Positions 1 to 12,787 of a stretch of 64,000 nt of DNA are shown piece by piece; position 1 is the stretch's first letter, and every line of letters begins with the position of its first letter. The stretch covers positions 5,950,001-6,014,000 of the forward strand of contig JAFCIZ010000001.1 in NCBI GenBank assembly GCA_017871115.1, in the 5' to 3' direction. Below the pieces are notes generated by a model, which made no database searches, was not told where the DNA came from, and saw only the letters and a program-made list of their open reading frames with translations. The stretch is from Cunninghamella blakesleeana (taxonomy: Eukaryota > Mucoromycota > Mucoromycetes > Mucorales > Cunninghamellaceae). A program made the translations under genes and the position numbers.

Positions 1-1
1 T

Positions 2-761
2 GATAATGGTATACATAATACTTTATTTCAAAACAATCATCACCATCATAATATAGGTTTATCTTGGCCACCTTCATTAAACCCTACTAGTATGGACCTT
101 CATTCTCTTCAATCACCTACAACTCCTGATGGAAGTACTAATAGTAGTGGTCTTTCTTCTTTATCTTCAACTATATGTTCTTCCCCTCCTCTCCCTCCTC
201 CTCTTTCTTCTTCTCATCCACTGAATCCCACTCCTCCCTCTTCTCTTTCTATGAATAATAATCTAAATAATAACGACAAAAGTAATAATAATAATAATAA
301 TAAAATTAATACCACTACTACAGCAAAGCAATTGGATAAAACAACAGCTACAGCAACACCACCCTCTTCTGTGGACTTGTCAAAACCTTATCATTCAGAA
401 TGGGGCGTAATGAAAGAACAAGATTTTCATCCTTTAACATTAAAACATCAAAGGGATTTAGAAAATATTTATAATAACGGGAATGCTATACCTGATTTTT
501 ATTTTTGGCAAGCTAATCTTGGTGGTTATTGTATGGCTGATATGGTTCAGAGTAAGTATACAAATATATAAGAAATAGAGTGTAAAGTGAAAAATGAAAA
601 AAAAAAGAAATAGGTTATTGATCTTAATTATTTACTTTCCTTTCCTTTTACTTTTCATAGATATTGTAGTATCATCAGACGGTGCTTTTCCTTTAATAAG
701 ACGTATAGTAGAAGGTGCTGCTCATCCCGGTCGGAGAAAGAAAAAGAGAACTCAAGCTTAA
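2..761 (+). CDS. Unrecognised low-complexity protein, 3' end (5' truncated by window)
   Basis: The frame is open from base 2, so the start lies outside the window. Exon one runs to 551, a GT-AG intron covers 552-660, and the last exon 661-761 ends in TAA. The visible protein begins with a His/Asn/Ser/Pro-rich low-complexity stretch. It then has a compact, apparently folded or conserved tail that starts near WGVMKEQDFHPLTLKHQRDL, contains DFYFWQANLGGYCMADMV, and ends in a basic cluster GRRKKRTQA that could act as a nuclear localisation signal. I do not recognise the family. The mixture of disordered N-terminus and short conserved basic C-terminus would suit a transcriptional regulator, but that is inference only. 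A 638-bp AT-rich gap separates it tail-to-tail from the CK2 gene. Confidence 0.75.
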
Positions 762-928
762 AACATCATTCCAACGAAAATTACAAAAAGAAAGCCTTTT
801 ATTTTTAAAAAAAAATGAAATGAATGGACTGGTACCAATTTTTTTATTAATTCATCCTTTTTTATATATTTTATTTTATTTTAAATATATATATAATTAT
901 AATTGATTCTTTTTTGTATTATAATACA

Positions 929-960
<32 letters not shown>

Positions 961-1399
961 TACGTACTTATTAATTATTATTATTTTTATTTTTATATAT
1001 CTTTTCCTTTATTATTATTGCTTTTATATATATATATTTCTATCTTTATATTATTCATATCCTTTTTCATTTAGTAGTTATTATTATTTTATTTATTAGT
1101 ATTATTATTATTAGTTTATCAAACAGTAATAAAAAAAAAATTATAAAAAAATTAAACAAATAAATAAATATATATAAATGTATATATAAGATGCTATATT
1201 TCTTTTCCATTTCATTTTCATTTTTTTTTATAATATACAACAAAGATATTATAAAAATTAAATCAAAAGAATAATTGCATAATGTATTAAAATTAAAAAA
1301 AAAAAAATGCTGACGAATATATATTGTGTAAATAGATAATAATAGGATTTTTTTTTTTCTTGTCTTTTTTTAAGGAGAAATGTTGATTTTATAATTTCA
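762..1399. other. Convergent intergenic gap, nothing seen
   Basis: AT-rich spacer between two converging genes, with (ATT)n and A/T homopolymers. The short open frames inside it are homopolymer artefacts. It presumably holds both 3' UTRs. Confidence 0.6.
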
Positions 1400-3063
1400 T
1401 TATTTATCTTCTCCTTTTACCAAAATTGGTTGGAAATAAGGATGATCCATTGCTTCTTTACAAGTTAATCGTTCTTGATGATCAAATCTTAATAATTTAT
1501 CTAATAAATCCCATAATTCGTTCGACATGTATCGTTGATTATTTTCATTGACAAAGCTCGACCATGGTTTCTTATTAAATCTAAGTAATAATTATAATAA
1601 TAAGAAAAAAGAATAGAATATATTATATAAATAATTTAATCCTTTATAAATTCTATATCGTAACTAATTATTACTTTTCTATATTTACCTTTTAATCATT
1701 TTTTGTAACTTGGATGGTAATTTGATTTCGTATTTTTTAGTATACTGTTCAAATTCATCTATACCTAATACTTGAACAATTTTAACAAGTTGATCTTCAT
1801 TATCAATACCATTAAAGAAAGGCTCTTTTCTAAAACACTACATCATAAAATAATATAAGATAATGAATTGAATATAATTAATATATAAAATAAAATAGAG
1901 TAATTTTTTCTTCTTTTTCTTCTTCTTATTAATTACCATTGATGCCAACATACAACCGAAGCTCCATAAATCCAAACTATAGTCATATAATCTATAATTC
2001 ACTAAAAGTTCAGGTCCTTTAAAGCATCTTGATGCCACTCGTACGTTGTATTCTGTACCAGGATGATAAAAATCAGCTAATCCCCAATCAATTAATCGTA
2101 ACTATTCATACATTTAGATGATAAATAAAATAAAAAGAATAATGCCAAGTATGTAAGCAACTATCATTTTAAATAGCTAGCACACATATATATATATATT
2201 CTTTTTTTTTTTTTTAATTACTTACTTTTTTTTTATGATGGTCAATCATCACATTATGAGGTTTTACATCACGATGCATAATACCTTTTGAATGACAAAA
2301 ATCAAGTGCCTAAAATAAATAAATATATACATAATTGAAATACGACTTAGTTTTATTTCCATTTATATATATTTCCGGTTCCTTTTTTTATTTTCATCCC
2401 TTTCTTTTTCATCTTACCTTTAATAATTCATACATATAATACCGAACTTCCAAATCAGTTAATAATGGATATAATATTTTAAAATCTACATTAGCAACAT
2501 GTTCAAATATAAAGGAAGGAACTCTAGACTATAAAAAAAAAAAAGATAAAATGAAGAGAAAGCATAATGTGTATTTTATTAGTATATATATATATATATA
2601 TCTTTTTCCCTTTTCATCATGATCAAAGTTTTTTTTTTTCTTCTTTTACCTGAGTATCCTGGACTACATCTAATAAACCAATAATATTTGTTCCTCCTGA
2701 TAAATTTTGCAAGATTTTGATTTCACGTTGAATTTTTAACATTTTGACAGGTTTCAAGACTTTGATAACACACATTTGTTGATTTACTGTATTAATACCT
2801 TCAAATACTTCTGAATATTTGCCCCGTCCTATCTTGCGAAAGATTTCATAATTATTTTGAGTTCTAAAAAATAAATAAATGGAAATTAATAGAGATAGAT
2901 TAACATTTATATACAGATCGATCTTTTTATTATTAATATGATTATTCTACTTTTTGTACTATATTTATTATACATACCCCCAACTGATTTTGAGTGATTC
3001 ATAATCATAGTAACTTTTGGGCTGATTGACATTAACATAAGCATAAACTTTAGATATACTCAT
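1400..3063 (-). CDS. CKA1: Casein kinase II (CK2) catalytic alpha subunit
   Basis: Seven exons on the minus strand: 3063-2978, 2863-2650, 2528-2418, 2309-2226, 2101-1937, 1837-1689 and 1580-1400. They give 329 residues, the normal size of CK2 alpha. The start [20 protein letters not shown] matches the conserved N-terminus that packs on the kinase lobe. The glycine loop is GRGKYSEVF (about 41-49), the ATP lysine is in VIKVLKP (K63), the catalytic loop is MHRDVKPHN (D about 151), and the magnesium motif is DWG, the CK2-specific form of DFG. The activation segment runs to [12 protein letters not shown] and the C-lobe ends with [22 protein letters not shown]2 is a constitutively active acidic-site Ser/Thr kinase of nucleus and cytoplasm. 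The regulatory beta subunit is not in the window. The gene is divergent from the NECAP gene. Confidence 0.96.
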
Positions 3064-3427
3064 CGGTTTTTTTTTTTTTTTTTTGAAAAAAAATGGTATT
3101 TTTTTTTTAAATAATAATAATAGTAATAATTATAAATAAATAATTAGATGGATTGAATATAAATATAAAAAATCAGAATAAATCTAAAAAGTTGTATATG
3201 TATAATTATTTGATCAAATATATATATATTTATACTGTATAAAAATATATTTATTATTATTATTATTTAAAAAAAAAATTGAGAAAAAGAGAAAGAGAGA
3301 AAAAAAAAAGCGGGAATTTAAAATTTTATATTCAATATTTTTTGATCATTTTTTTTTACCTCTCTTCCCTCTCTTTATTTTTTTTATTTCCCTACCCTTT
3401 TTTAATATATATATCTTTTTCTTTTTA
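3064..3427. promoter_or_regulatory. Divergent promoter region, CK2 / NECAP
   Basis: A 364-bp AT-rich spacer between two start codons that point away from each other. It holds poly-A/T tracts, a short CGGGAATTTAAAATTTTATA-like stretch near 3311-3332 and a pyrimidine-rich run just before the NECAP ATG. No specific factor site is recognised. Confidence 0.4.
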
Positions 3428-4784
3428 ATGGATTCCGAATTTGAAAGTGTTTTACTTATTATTAGAGAATGTTTTGGTAAAGAAGAAGAATATTAATAAA
3501 TGAACAACTTTTAATAAAAACTATTTTTATTATTATCAAACCAAGTAAATGATATTTCTCTCTTTTTTTTTTATATTCAGTTTATAAAATTCCTCATCGT
3601 ACCGTAGCAAAAGGATATAGGTACTAAATAGAAATAAAAAAGGGACAAATGTATATATAAAGGGAGAGAGGAAAAAAAAAAGAGGAATATATACATATAA
3701 ATTTATACATATATATATGTAGTGACATATATATTATTATATCATTTTATGTATATAAAGAGCTGCTGAATGGGGTGATTTAGGTTCATCTTTTTTATGG
3801 AAAGGACGTTTAAGAATTATGAGTAAAGGTCAACAATGTTTTATTCGTCTCGAAGATAATCAAACAGGTATAACTTAATTTAAAAAAAAAAAAAAGATAG
3901 AGAAAGAAAGAAAAGAAGATAAGGAAAAAAAAAAATCTCTTTGATTTAATCTAAAAAAAAAAAAAGGGATCAGTTTTTTTAATCCATTCATCACTCTATT
4001 TTTTTATATGTAATTTTAATAGGTGAACTTTTTGCTGTCTGCCCTTATGACTCAAATTCAAATTCCGTTGAAGCTGTGTTAGATTCAAGTCGTTATTTTG
4101 TATTAAAAATTGAAAATGAAGGTAAAAAAAAAATATCATATATTCATGTGAAAAAAAATGCATAAGAATTATTATTATTATTATTATTCTATTTTGTGTT
4201 TGTGAAAGGTATTTTTATTTTTTTTAATATTATATATATTTATATATAGGACGTCATGCTTTTATTGGTATGGGATTTCAGGAAAGAAGTGATGCCTTTG
4301 ATTTTAATGTTGCATTACAAGATTTTACAAAGTAAAATTTGGTGATACATAGAATTTGATACTATAAATAATCATTCTTACTAAATATAATTCATTACGA
4401 TTATTCTTATATTCTTATGTCAGACAAATTAGAGCTGAAAAACGATCTGAACAAAATGCAAAAGAACCTGATAATACACCTAAAAAGGATTATAGTTTAA
4501 AAGAAGGTCAAACCATTAGTATTAATATTGGAAATGTTGGAGTAAAATATAATTATATAAAAAGATAAAAATGATATTTTATTATGTAGACAATGATTAA
4601 ATGAATGCCTATCTATGTAATTATTCTTTAGAAACGATCACGTCCGCGACCAGCTGAAAATAGCAATAATAATCAATTTAGTTCTAATGGCGGTATACCT
4701 TTACTTGCTCCTCCACCCTCTGCTAATCAAGTTAAACAACAACAACAACAACAACAGCAACAACAACAATTTAATTTATTTTAA
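3428..4784 (+). CDS. NECAP-family endocytic adaptor (DUF1681)
   Basis: Seven exons: 3428-3476, 3581-3620, 3761-3867, 4023-4121, 4250-4331, 4424-4541 and 4632-4784, giving 215 residues. The conserved NECAP PH-like (PHear) core is clear: ESVLLIIRE at the start, then [80 protein letters not shown] and ALQDF. Family members bind clathrin adaptor AP-2/AP-1 appendages during coated-vesicle formation in the cytoplasm. The C-terminus is a proline-rich segment, a run of glutamines and a final FNLF. A short aromatic C-terminal motif is used for adaptor-ear binding in animal NECAPs, but whether FNLF does this is inference. The intron-2 donor follows AG at 3620 and is ordinary GT. Confidence 0.93.
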
Positions 4785-4799
4785 ATAAAAAATTAAACG

Positions 4800-4833
<34 letters not shown>

Positions 4834-5431
4834 TATTTATTTATTCATTTTCAAAGGTATTTCATTTAGAAAAACAATAAAATAATAATAAAAAGAATCT
4901 TAATATATATATAAACTTTATTTATAACGAAGAACGTGTTATTTACAATTATGGAGATGTGGAGGGAGAAAAAGAAAATCGTTTATTGTGGTACGATATA
5001 TATGCAATGTAACTTTATACATCTTTTTTTTTTTCTCGGTTTCTTCATTTTTAATATAACACTCTTCTCTTTATAAGGATTAAAAAAAAAAAAAAGAACC
5101 AATTGAACAACATTTAAAAAAAAAAATTTTTAAAAGAAATAAACTTTATAAATGGTATAGGATCAATTTTTACTTTAATAATAATACTAATCATTATAAT
5201 AATAATAGTTTATATAAATATATATTAAAATATGATCAAAAAATTAAAATAAAAATTAGATAAAGTTAGGATATTTTTTTTTTTTTTTAAAAAAAAAAAT
5301 TTAAATAGAATATAAATAATAATATAATAAGATTAAAAATAATAATAATAAACTAATACAAAATAATAATAATAAAATAATAATAACATGTATATTTTTT
5401 TTTTTCTCAAAAAAAAAAAAAGAAAAAGAAA
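4785..5431. other. Convergent intergenic gap, AT microsatellites
   Basis: A 647-bp gap between converging genes, with a (TA)n run near 4801-4825 and several A/T homopolymers. No gene, RNA or terminator hairpin could be supported. Confidence 0.6.
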
Positions 5432-7613
5432 TTACATTAAAGTTAAAGCAGCTAAAGTAACTAAAAGTACAGCAGAAGGAGCAACCATAGAAGCGCCGCT
5501 CTTATCCTTAGCATTAGAGTTATCGGCATTACCAGGGTTACCAGCATTATTGTTCTTATTATTGTTGTTATTGTTACCATTTTGATCGATAATAGAAGAA
5601 TTCTTGGGAGGGAAGACAGGTTTATCAGTGATGGTAATCTTGAATTCTTCAGCAACGGCTTGAGATTTAGCGGCAATCCATTCAATCAAACCCCAGGCAG
5701 CGCCACCGGTGCTATTCATTTTATCGATGACTACCATATTAGGAGCATCGACAGGTTTATAAAGATTTTCAGTGACTTGATCAAAGGTCCATTGGAAATC
5801 AATACCGGGAGATCTTTGTTTGACACTACGATCCCATTTCAAATCGGGTAAAATGAAATCATGATAAGCCAAGATACGGTTGGTCAAAGTGACGTTATTG
5901 AAGAGAACAGAGACGGTATCTTTAATATAAGTTTCAAAGGTTTGTTTGATTTTTTCATTCTTTAACAAGTTGTTAATTAAGATGGCACCAGGGTAACGTT
6001 GAGGGAAGTCCTTGTAAGAAACCTTAACAAAACCACGATAATCAACATCGGGGATGTTGACACCAAAGGTGGCATCGAAATCTTGACCTAAATAATACCA
6101 TTTTTTATCGGTAGGGTCTTGGTAAGCACCATCGTTGGTTTGCATTTGCCAGTAACCATCCCAATGACCAGCCAAGTATTCCATAACCATGAAACGTAAG
6201 AATTGATCAACATCGAATTGTTCAGCAAATTTACCAACGGAAGCATCGTCGGCATAGTTGGTTTGATTGAATAATTTACAGATGGGGTCTAATAAAGCGA
6301 CACCTCCAGCAGGACCTCCTTCAGTTTGTTTGAAAGAGAAATAATCACCGGTAGGGGAATATAAGAAAGAAGCACCAGAGGCACCATCATAGAGAGGACC
6401 CTTTTCAGCAGGGGGTTTTCCATTATAGAAACGAGCATTGATATAAGAATATTCTTTAACATCGTCCAAGAGATTGAAGGTACCCATGAATTCATTATTG
6501 ATGAATAAACGAACCATGTTGGCTTCATTAGCATAAGAACCCATGGCTTTCAAAACATCAGCATATAATTTTTCTCTCATTTGAGTAGGATCTTCTTCCA
6601 TATGACGAAGTTTGAAGTAGTTGCGATTATATAAGCTATCGTTTCCGGCTAATTGCCATCTCCAACTTTGTTTAGCATTGTTTTTGCTTTTACCGGCACC
6701 GTGAATACCGAATTTTACATTCTATAAAATAAAAAAAAAAAAGAATAAAAACCGTGAGTTATAAAAAAAAAAAAGTTTGGTGATTTTAAAATAAGAAAAT
6801 TAAGGAGAGAGCGGATCTTGAATTATTATTAGTTTTTTTTTAAAAAAAAAAAAAAGATCGCCAACACCAATTAATTTTCAGTCTATAAAATATGATTTTT
6901 GTTCTATATACTTTACATTAAAGGTTTGAACACTTTGAGCATCAACTAAAGTGAATTTAACATTGAAATCATCTTTAACTGGTTTAGTTATAAGACCATC
7001 TAATTGGGCTTTATCACCATTAATAAATACGGATGGAATATAATTAGAATCGAATAAAGGTGTAGGATTTCCACCACGAGTCCATTGAGGCTATTATTTT
7101 TTTTAAAAAAAAAGAGAAAAAGAAAATGAAAACGATTAATATAAATAAATAAATAAAATTTGTATTATTTGTTTATATAATTTACATTTTCTTTAATGGG
7201 CCATGGTAATTCAGGAATATTAGCGTAGGTAACAGGACGTTGGAAGAAATCATTTAAAGTGCTAGTACGTCCTTTAGGAGCAGCACGATCGAAATCTTCG
7301 GCAACACCTCCAACAACGTACTAATAAAAAATTAAAATAAAAAAAAGAATTAGTTGAAAATCCTTATAATCATTATCTTTTTTTTAAAAAAAATCAATGA
7401 TCTTATTACTTTATATTTTCCATCATCAGGAATATCAGCTTCACCGCTGAAAAATGGAACATCTGCATCTTTAGCATTTAATTTAGTGTTTTGACCATTA
7501 ATAGCTACTTGAACATCAGTACCACCTGGGGCAATGACGTTAAAAGTAACTTTGGCAGCTTCAGAAATAGCTAATAAATAAGTAAAAGCTATTAAAGTAA
7601 GAGAATGCTTCAT
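5432..7613 (-). CDS. cotH: CotH-family (spore coat protein H, kinase-like) GPI-anchored surface protein
   Basis: Four exons: 7613-7410, 7320-7186, 7090-6917 and 6721-5432, giving 600 residues. MKHSLTLIAFTYLLAISEAA is a signal peptide. The CotH kinase-like domain follows, with NVKFGIHGAGKSKNNAKQSW, FKLRHMEEDPTQMREKLYAD, RLFINNEFMGTFNLLDDVKE and, near the putative metal/ATP site, YYLGQDFDATFG. The C-terminus has an Asn-rich linker and a hydrophobic tail (VAPSAVLLVTLAALTLM) preceded by small residues, as expected for a GPI anchor. Bacterial CotH phosphorylates spore-coat proteins. In Mucorales the family is expanded and includes cell-surface host-binding proteins; which branch this copy belongs to cannot be decided by eye. 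A TATATAAA element lies about 130 nt upstream of the ATG. Confidence 0.93.
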
Positions 7614-8894
7614 TATATAAAAATAATAGAAAGGAAAGTAAAGGAAAGTAAAAAAGAAAAGGAGGGAATGAAGGAAAAAAAAAAAAAGAGAAGAGAGAAA
7701 AGAAAAAAGTAATAAATTAAGGTACAACTCACTTCACCATTTATATAATAAAGCGGCCATTCAAAAAAAAACATAATTAAACCTGGAATTTAAAAATATC
7801 GTGTTTGTATTTTTAGGTTTAACTATACATAATGAATTAAATAAGGAAATCTTTTTTTTATTTTTAACTTTATATTCAATTATATAATAAAAATCAATAT
7901 ATTTAGTTACGAAATAAAAAAAAATATATAAATATATAAATATTTATATTTAAACTATATATATAAAAAAATACACACATATATATATTCACGCACACAC
8001 ACCTACGTTACTGTTTTGTAAATAATAATAAAAAGATACCAATAGACATCACCAGTACTCACGTGCTATCTTTTATAGATTAGTTCGTTAAAAATAAATA
8101 AAAACTTTTTTCCTTTTTTAAAAATAACCATTTAAACTAAATGCAGGAGGGGGAAGTGAAGGAAAGAGTGAGTGAGCGAGGGGAGTTTTGGAGATGATAA
8201 ACGAACAAGACTCTTGTCAAAAACTTGTAAAAAAAAAAATCCTTTCTACTTCCCCTTCCCTCCTTAAATAAAGTGATTTTCCTATCAACTCTTTCTCGAT
8301 CTCACTTTTATATATTAAATCAAACTAAAAAAAAATCATTTAGTTCTTTTTTATTACCACATAATGGAATTAAAAGAAATTGATCACAAAAATAATAATA
8401 AAAAAAAAAGGTTTATATTTTTTTCACACACAGACTTGGAGTAAATATAAAGTTTATCAAAACGAATATTAAGAATATGAAATTTCTTAATTATTTGTTA
8501 CTATTTAAAAAAAAAGAAATCCTTGGTTCTTATTTGTTAATTTTTTATATTACATGCTTATTTTAATTGACAACAATTTTATAGAGCATTTTTTTTTTTT
8601 TTAAAAAAATATATGATTTAATAATATATATATCTAATTGGAAACGCTAATGAAATAGACTAAAATAATAAGTGATATATTTTTTATTATTATTCTCTTT
8701 TTTAAATTATAATTATCTAGTAATAAACTTGAGTGCGCGCACGGATAAAAATTTATCAATTTGTCTGATGTTTAAAAAAAAACTGCCCAATTTTATTTTG
8801 AATTTTTTTTTTTTTTTTTTTCCTTCTCCACCTATTATTGTTATTTATTTATTTATTTATTTATTTTTATTTGAATGAAATAGACTTTTTTAAT
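7614..8894. promoter_or_regulatory. Divergent intergenic region, CotH / SGF29
   Basis: 1.28 kb between two divergent start codons. Mostly A/T tracts, with an island of higher GC near 8140-8200 (AGGAGGGGGAAG, GTGAGTGAGCGAGGGGAG) that stands out and may be regulatory. A (TTTA)n run precedes SGF29. No coding exon was supported. Confidence 0.4.
7740..7747 (-). promoter_or_regulatory. Candidate TATA box of the CotH gene
   Basis: Minus-strand TATATAAA about 130 nt upstream of the CotH start codon. In DNA this AT-rich, chance matches are common, so the call rests mainly on position and on the GC-richer sequence just upstream (GGCCGC). Confidence 0.35.
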
Positions 8895-9151
8895 ATGGAT
8901 CGTAAATCACGTACTTCTCGTTCAGCTACTTTAGAAGAAACAAATGAAGAACTTAGTTTATGGAAAGAAATATGTACTTCATTAATTAAATTAGAAACCA
9001 TTCAACATCAAGCAACTGATGTATTAAATAATATCAATAAATTACATACCACTGTTCCTTTTGAAAACGGTACATGAATATAAATATAAAACAGTATACT
9101 ATTCATAAAAAAATAAATAAAAGAGTTTAACGGAATATTACATATATATAC

Positions 9152-9194
<43 letters not shown>

Positions 9195-10468
9195 CAGGTA
9201 TTTCTTCTATCCTTCATCAACGTTTAAAAGAATATTATAGAAATGGAATAGACTTATCATCAAACGAAATAAAGTAAACAAGAATATAAAAGAATAATAA
9301 AATAGGTTGATAAATATTACTAAAATAATAACAACAACAACAATAACACGGTTAATTTAATAGAACCATTCATGATATTATTGAAAAAGTATCAGTATTA
9401 ATAGCTCTGAGAGATGCTTCTGAATACAATGGTAATAGAAATATGAACCTTCATAGATAGATAGATATGGATGTTGATGATTTTAATATAAACATATCTG
9501 GATTTAAAATAAAATAAAAAATAGTGGTTGATGGCAAAAGGAAAAAGAGACGGCATGAATTAGATGAAAAACCAATATCAGCTTCTTCCCCAAGTAAAAA
9601 AACAAAATCGTAAGTTTATAATATTACATATTTAGATAGATGTCTCGATGATTAATTTTGCATTTTATTTAAAATAGAAATATCCTTCCTGTTGGTACCT
9701 CGGTAAACTTTGATAACAGTGAATCTATTTTTATATATACTATTAAAAAGCGGATGATTGATAGATCAATGTATTGTAGGTAGCAGCAAAACAACCAACT
9801 CAACAAAAAGATGCTCGCAATGAAGAATGGATTTTAGCAACCGTAATTGGTTATCTTGCCGATAAAAACAAGTAAGTTGTGAATACTAGATGCTAAGCAC
9901 CTGTCGCTTACTATTTTTTTTTTTTTGTTTGTATTATTTGCTTTTTGTTTTGTGTTTTATTTACTTTTTAGGTATCATGTCGAAGATGTGGATCAAGACG
10001 AATATGGACAGATACAGTATGTTTTATAAATATAAATAGATGAAAACACAGCAATACTATTTATGGTCTTTTATTTATTTATATGCTTATATGTTTATAG
10101 ACGATACATGTTACCACCTAAACAAGTCATTCCTATACCTGAAAGAATAGATCACCGTAACGAATTTGCACCTGGGAAACATGTTTTGGCTTTATATCCC
10201 GGTACAACTTGCTTTTATAAAGCCATTGTTATTACATCTCCTAGTAAGGTAATTATAGCCATATATTATTAGATATATTTGTTTTTTTTTTTTTTTTTGT
10301 TTTATTTATTCAATGGGAATAAATATAATAATAGTAATGGTTTCTTTTACGTAGAACAAAGACATGAATGCTTTGGGAATGTATAAAATTCAATTTGAAG
10401 ATGATAATAATGAAATTAGATATGCCAAACCTGAACGGGTTTTAGAAATGCCAAAACCATCAAAATAA
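8895..10468 (+). CDS. SGF29: SGF29 homologue, tandem-Tudor histone reader of SAGA
   Basis: Nine exons: 8895-9069, 9198-9273, 9364-9431, 9525-9609, 9678-9702, 9780-9871, 9972-10016, 10101-10248 and 10355-10468, giving 275 residues. The N-terminal third is helical and likely coiled coil (EELSLWKEICTSLIKLETIQ). A basic linker GKRKRRHELD with nuclear-signal character follows. The C-terminal SGF29 Tudor domain begins at EWILATVIGY and contains DVDQDEYGQIQRY and VLALYPGTTCFYKA, which carries the aromatic cage residues of this family, and ends QFEDDN.. RYAKPERVLEMP. SGF29 binds H3K4me2/3 and helps SAGA acetylate histone H3. The 25-nt exon 9678-9702 is small but keeps the frame. Confidence 0.93.
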
Positions 10469-10496
10469 AAAAAAAGTTATTCTATCGCGGGCCGAT

Positions 10497-10540
<44 letters not shown>

Positions 10541-11058
10541 CCAAACTTTTTTTTTTTCAACTTCATTTAAACTCCATAAACGATTATGTATTTTTAGTAT
10601 CAACTTTTTTACTTTTTTTTTTTTTTTTTTCATTCCATTTTTTCTTTTATATCTTTTATTGTTTCTTTTACATCTCTTATTTCTCTTATTTCTATACAAG
10701 TTTAATTATTATTATTATTATTATTATGTGTAATAAAGATTTTTTTTTAAGAATCAAAAGAAAGGTTTACATTAATTTGGAACATGAGAATTATGGATAA
10801 ACTGTCCGATAACTTTAATTCTATTATTTTTTTTTTTTTTTTACAGAAATTTAATATATATGTAATTATATATAGTAAATATATAAATGTACACATATAA
10901 ATGGAAAATAGAAAAAAATTATAAATAGGTTTTTAATAGTTATACACAAGTTAAAAAAAAAAATTGAAACGAGGTTTATATATATGTATATATATATATA
11001 ATAATAATAATATAATAATAATAATAATAATTATAAATATATATACATATATACATAT

Positions 11059-11106
<48 letters not shown>

Positions 11107-11290
11107 ATAATAATAAAATAATAATTATAAATAAAATAATAATAATAAAATAATTTATATATATATAATATAATTATATAATATATAAATGTATGTAATG
11201 GTAATATTTGCAGTAAAGAGTAAAATGATTATAAAAAAAAATAGCGATAATAAAAAACTATATAGCTATAAAAATAAAAAGATGGATTAT
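10469..11290. other. Convergent intergenic gap with (AT)n and (ACATAT)n repeats
   Basis: 822 bp between SGF29 and the G-beta gene. (AT)n runs lie near 10500-10540 and 10970-11102, including repeated ATACAT units near 11041-11075. No gene is seen. Confidence 0.6.
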
Positions 11291-12787
11291 TTAAGACCAT
11301 ACCTAATTATTAACGTCATTGGAAAAAAATAAAAAAAAAAAAATGTTATTTTTTAGACATCATCTAATTATTTAGTTATCTATTCATTTCTTCATTTTTT
11401 TTTTTTTACCTTTAATAAACTATCCCAACTTCCAGTAGTAAGGGCCATACCATCACTCGAAACACCTAAACAAGAAACTCTATTTTCATGACCACGTAAT
11501 GCCCCTATACGTTCTGCTTTTAAAGTATCCCATACATAACATTGATAATCATCGTAACCACCAAATAAAAGACGTCCAGAGATGGAATAGGCTAAAGAAG
11601 TTATACCACAAAAGATTTGTTCACTTGCATAAATATTCAATTCACGATCTGCTCTTAAATCAAATAATCGACAACTAGCATCATCAGATCCTGTACCAAA
11701 CGCATTCCCATTTGGAAAGAATTGAACTGCATTAACATCACCTTCATGTCCCATAAATGTTTGTGTACATTTGCCTATTCTAATATCCCATATCTTGGCT
11801 GTTGCATCACAAGCTCCAGATACAAAAACATTTGGATTAGATGATACTGATAAACTAGATTATGATTGTTATTATTATTATTATTATTATTATTTAAAAA
11901 AAAAAAAAAAAAAAGAGAGAGAGAGAGAGAAAGAGTGAGAAAATTGGTTACCTTTAAATGTACATCTATCTTATTTTTATTTTTTACCTCATTACATCCC
12001 CAGTATGATCAGCAAATTCTTTGATTTTTGCATTAGCATCAATATCCCACAAAATACAAGTTGTATCCCCACTTGAGGTTAATATTTGACTATCACTTAA
12101 AAATCGACAACAACTTAAATACCCTGTATGAGCAATCAATTCCCGAGCAGGTTTAGAAATATCCAAATTATTACCATGATAATCATAATTATAACCATTA
12201 CTATTTAATTTAAAAATGGAACACATATTATCTAATCCACCGGAGGCTACGAAATTACCAGTAGGAGAATAAGCACAAGTCATGACCCAAGATGATCTTA
12301 AAGAAACCACAAATAATTTATTGCTTGTATATGCATCCCAGACTAATAATTTCCCATCTTGTGATGCTGAGACTAAATGTTTTGTATCTGTTGCCCAATT
12401 CATCGCATATATTTTGGCCAAGTGCCCTTTTAAGGTTCTACGAACTTTCATGGTGATTCTTGGGATGGATTCGACAACTGATGCTGCTTGACGTACTATA
12501 TTAATAATATATAAAAGTAGTTGTAATAAGAAAAGCAAGTATAATCGATTAGTTAATTACCTATCTATCTATCTATCTATCAATCATTCCTTTTTTATTT
12601 ATATATTTACTATGCCCGTCTATTTTCCTCTTTTATATTATTACTACTACTATTGCTACTTATTATTATTACAGGTTGTATCTGCTAGTGTTTCTTTTTT
12701 TTGTTTTATTTTATCTTTCAATATTTCTCCTTCTTGTCTAGCTGCAGCGATTCTATCGGCAATATTATCGTCATTAACATTATTCAT
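11291..12787 (-). CDS. Heterotrimeric G-protein beta subunit (WD40)
   Basis: Four exons: 12787-12673, 12495-11988, 11854-11410 and 11291-11302, giving 359 residues, typical of G-beta. The N-terminal helix ([20 protein letters not shown]) is the usual coiled-coil partner of G-gamma. Seven WD repeats follow: [111 protein letters not shown] and GSWDSLLK. The last exon is only 12 nt and encodes VWS plus TAA, placed because G-beta proteins always end in LLK-hydrophobic-W and an AATTAG acceptor sits directly before it. It would couple to G-alpha downstream of receptors such as the GPCR in this window. Several G-beta paralogues are usual in Mucorales, so no symbol is assigned. Confidence 0.95.

Noticed and set aside
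715..1099. Two plus-strand ORFs after the first gene
   Set aside because: The first is the wrong frame of the real last exon running into its 3' UTR; the second is a translated ATT/TAT repeat.
5388..5851. Plus-strand ORFs opposite the CotH gene
   Set aside because: They are antisense shadows of a strongly supported minus-strand exon.
11041..11102. Tandem repeat as a possible centromere or origin element
   Set aside because: It is a short (AT)n/(ACATAT)n microsatellite like many others in the window, with no further structure.
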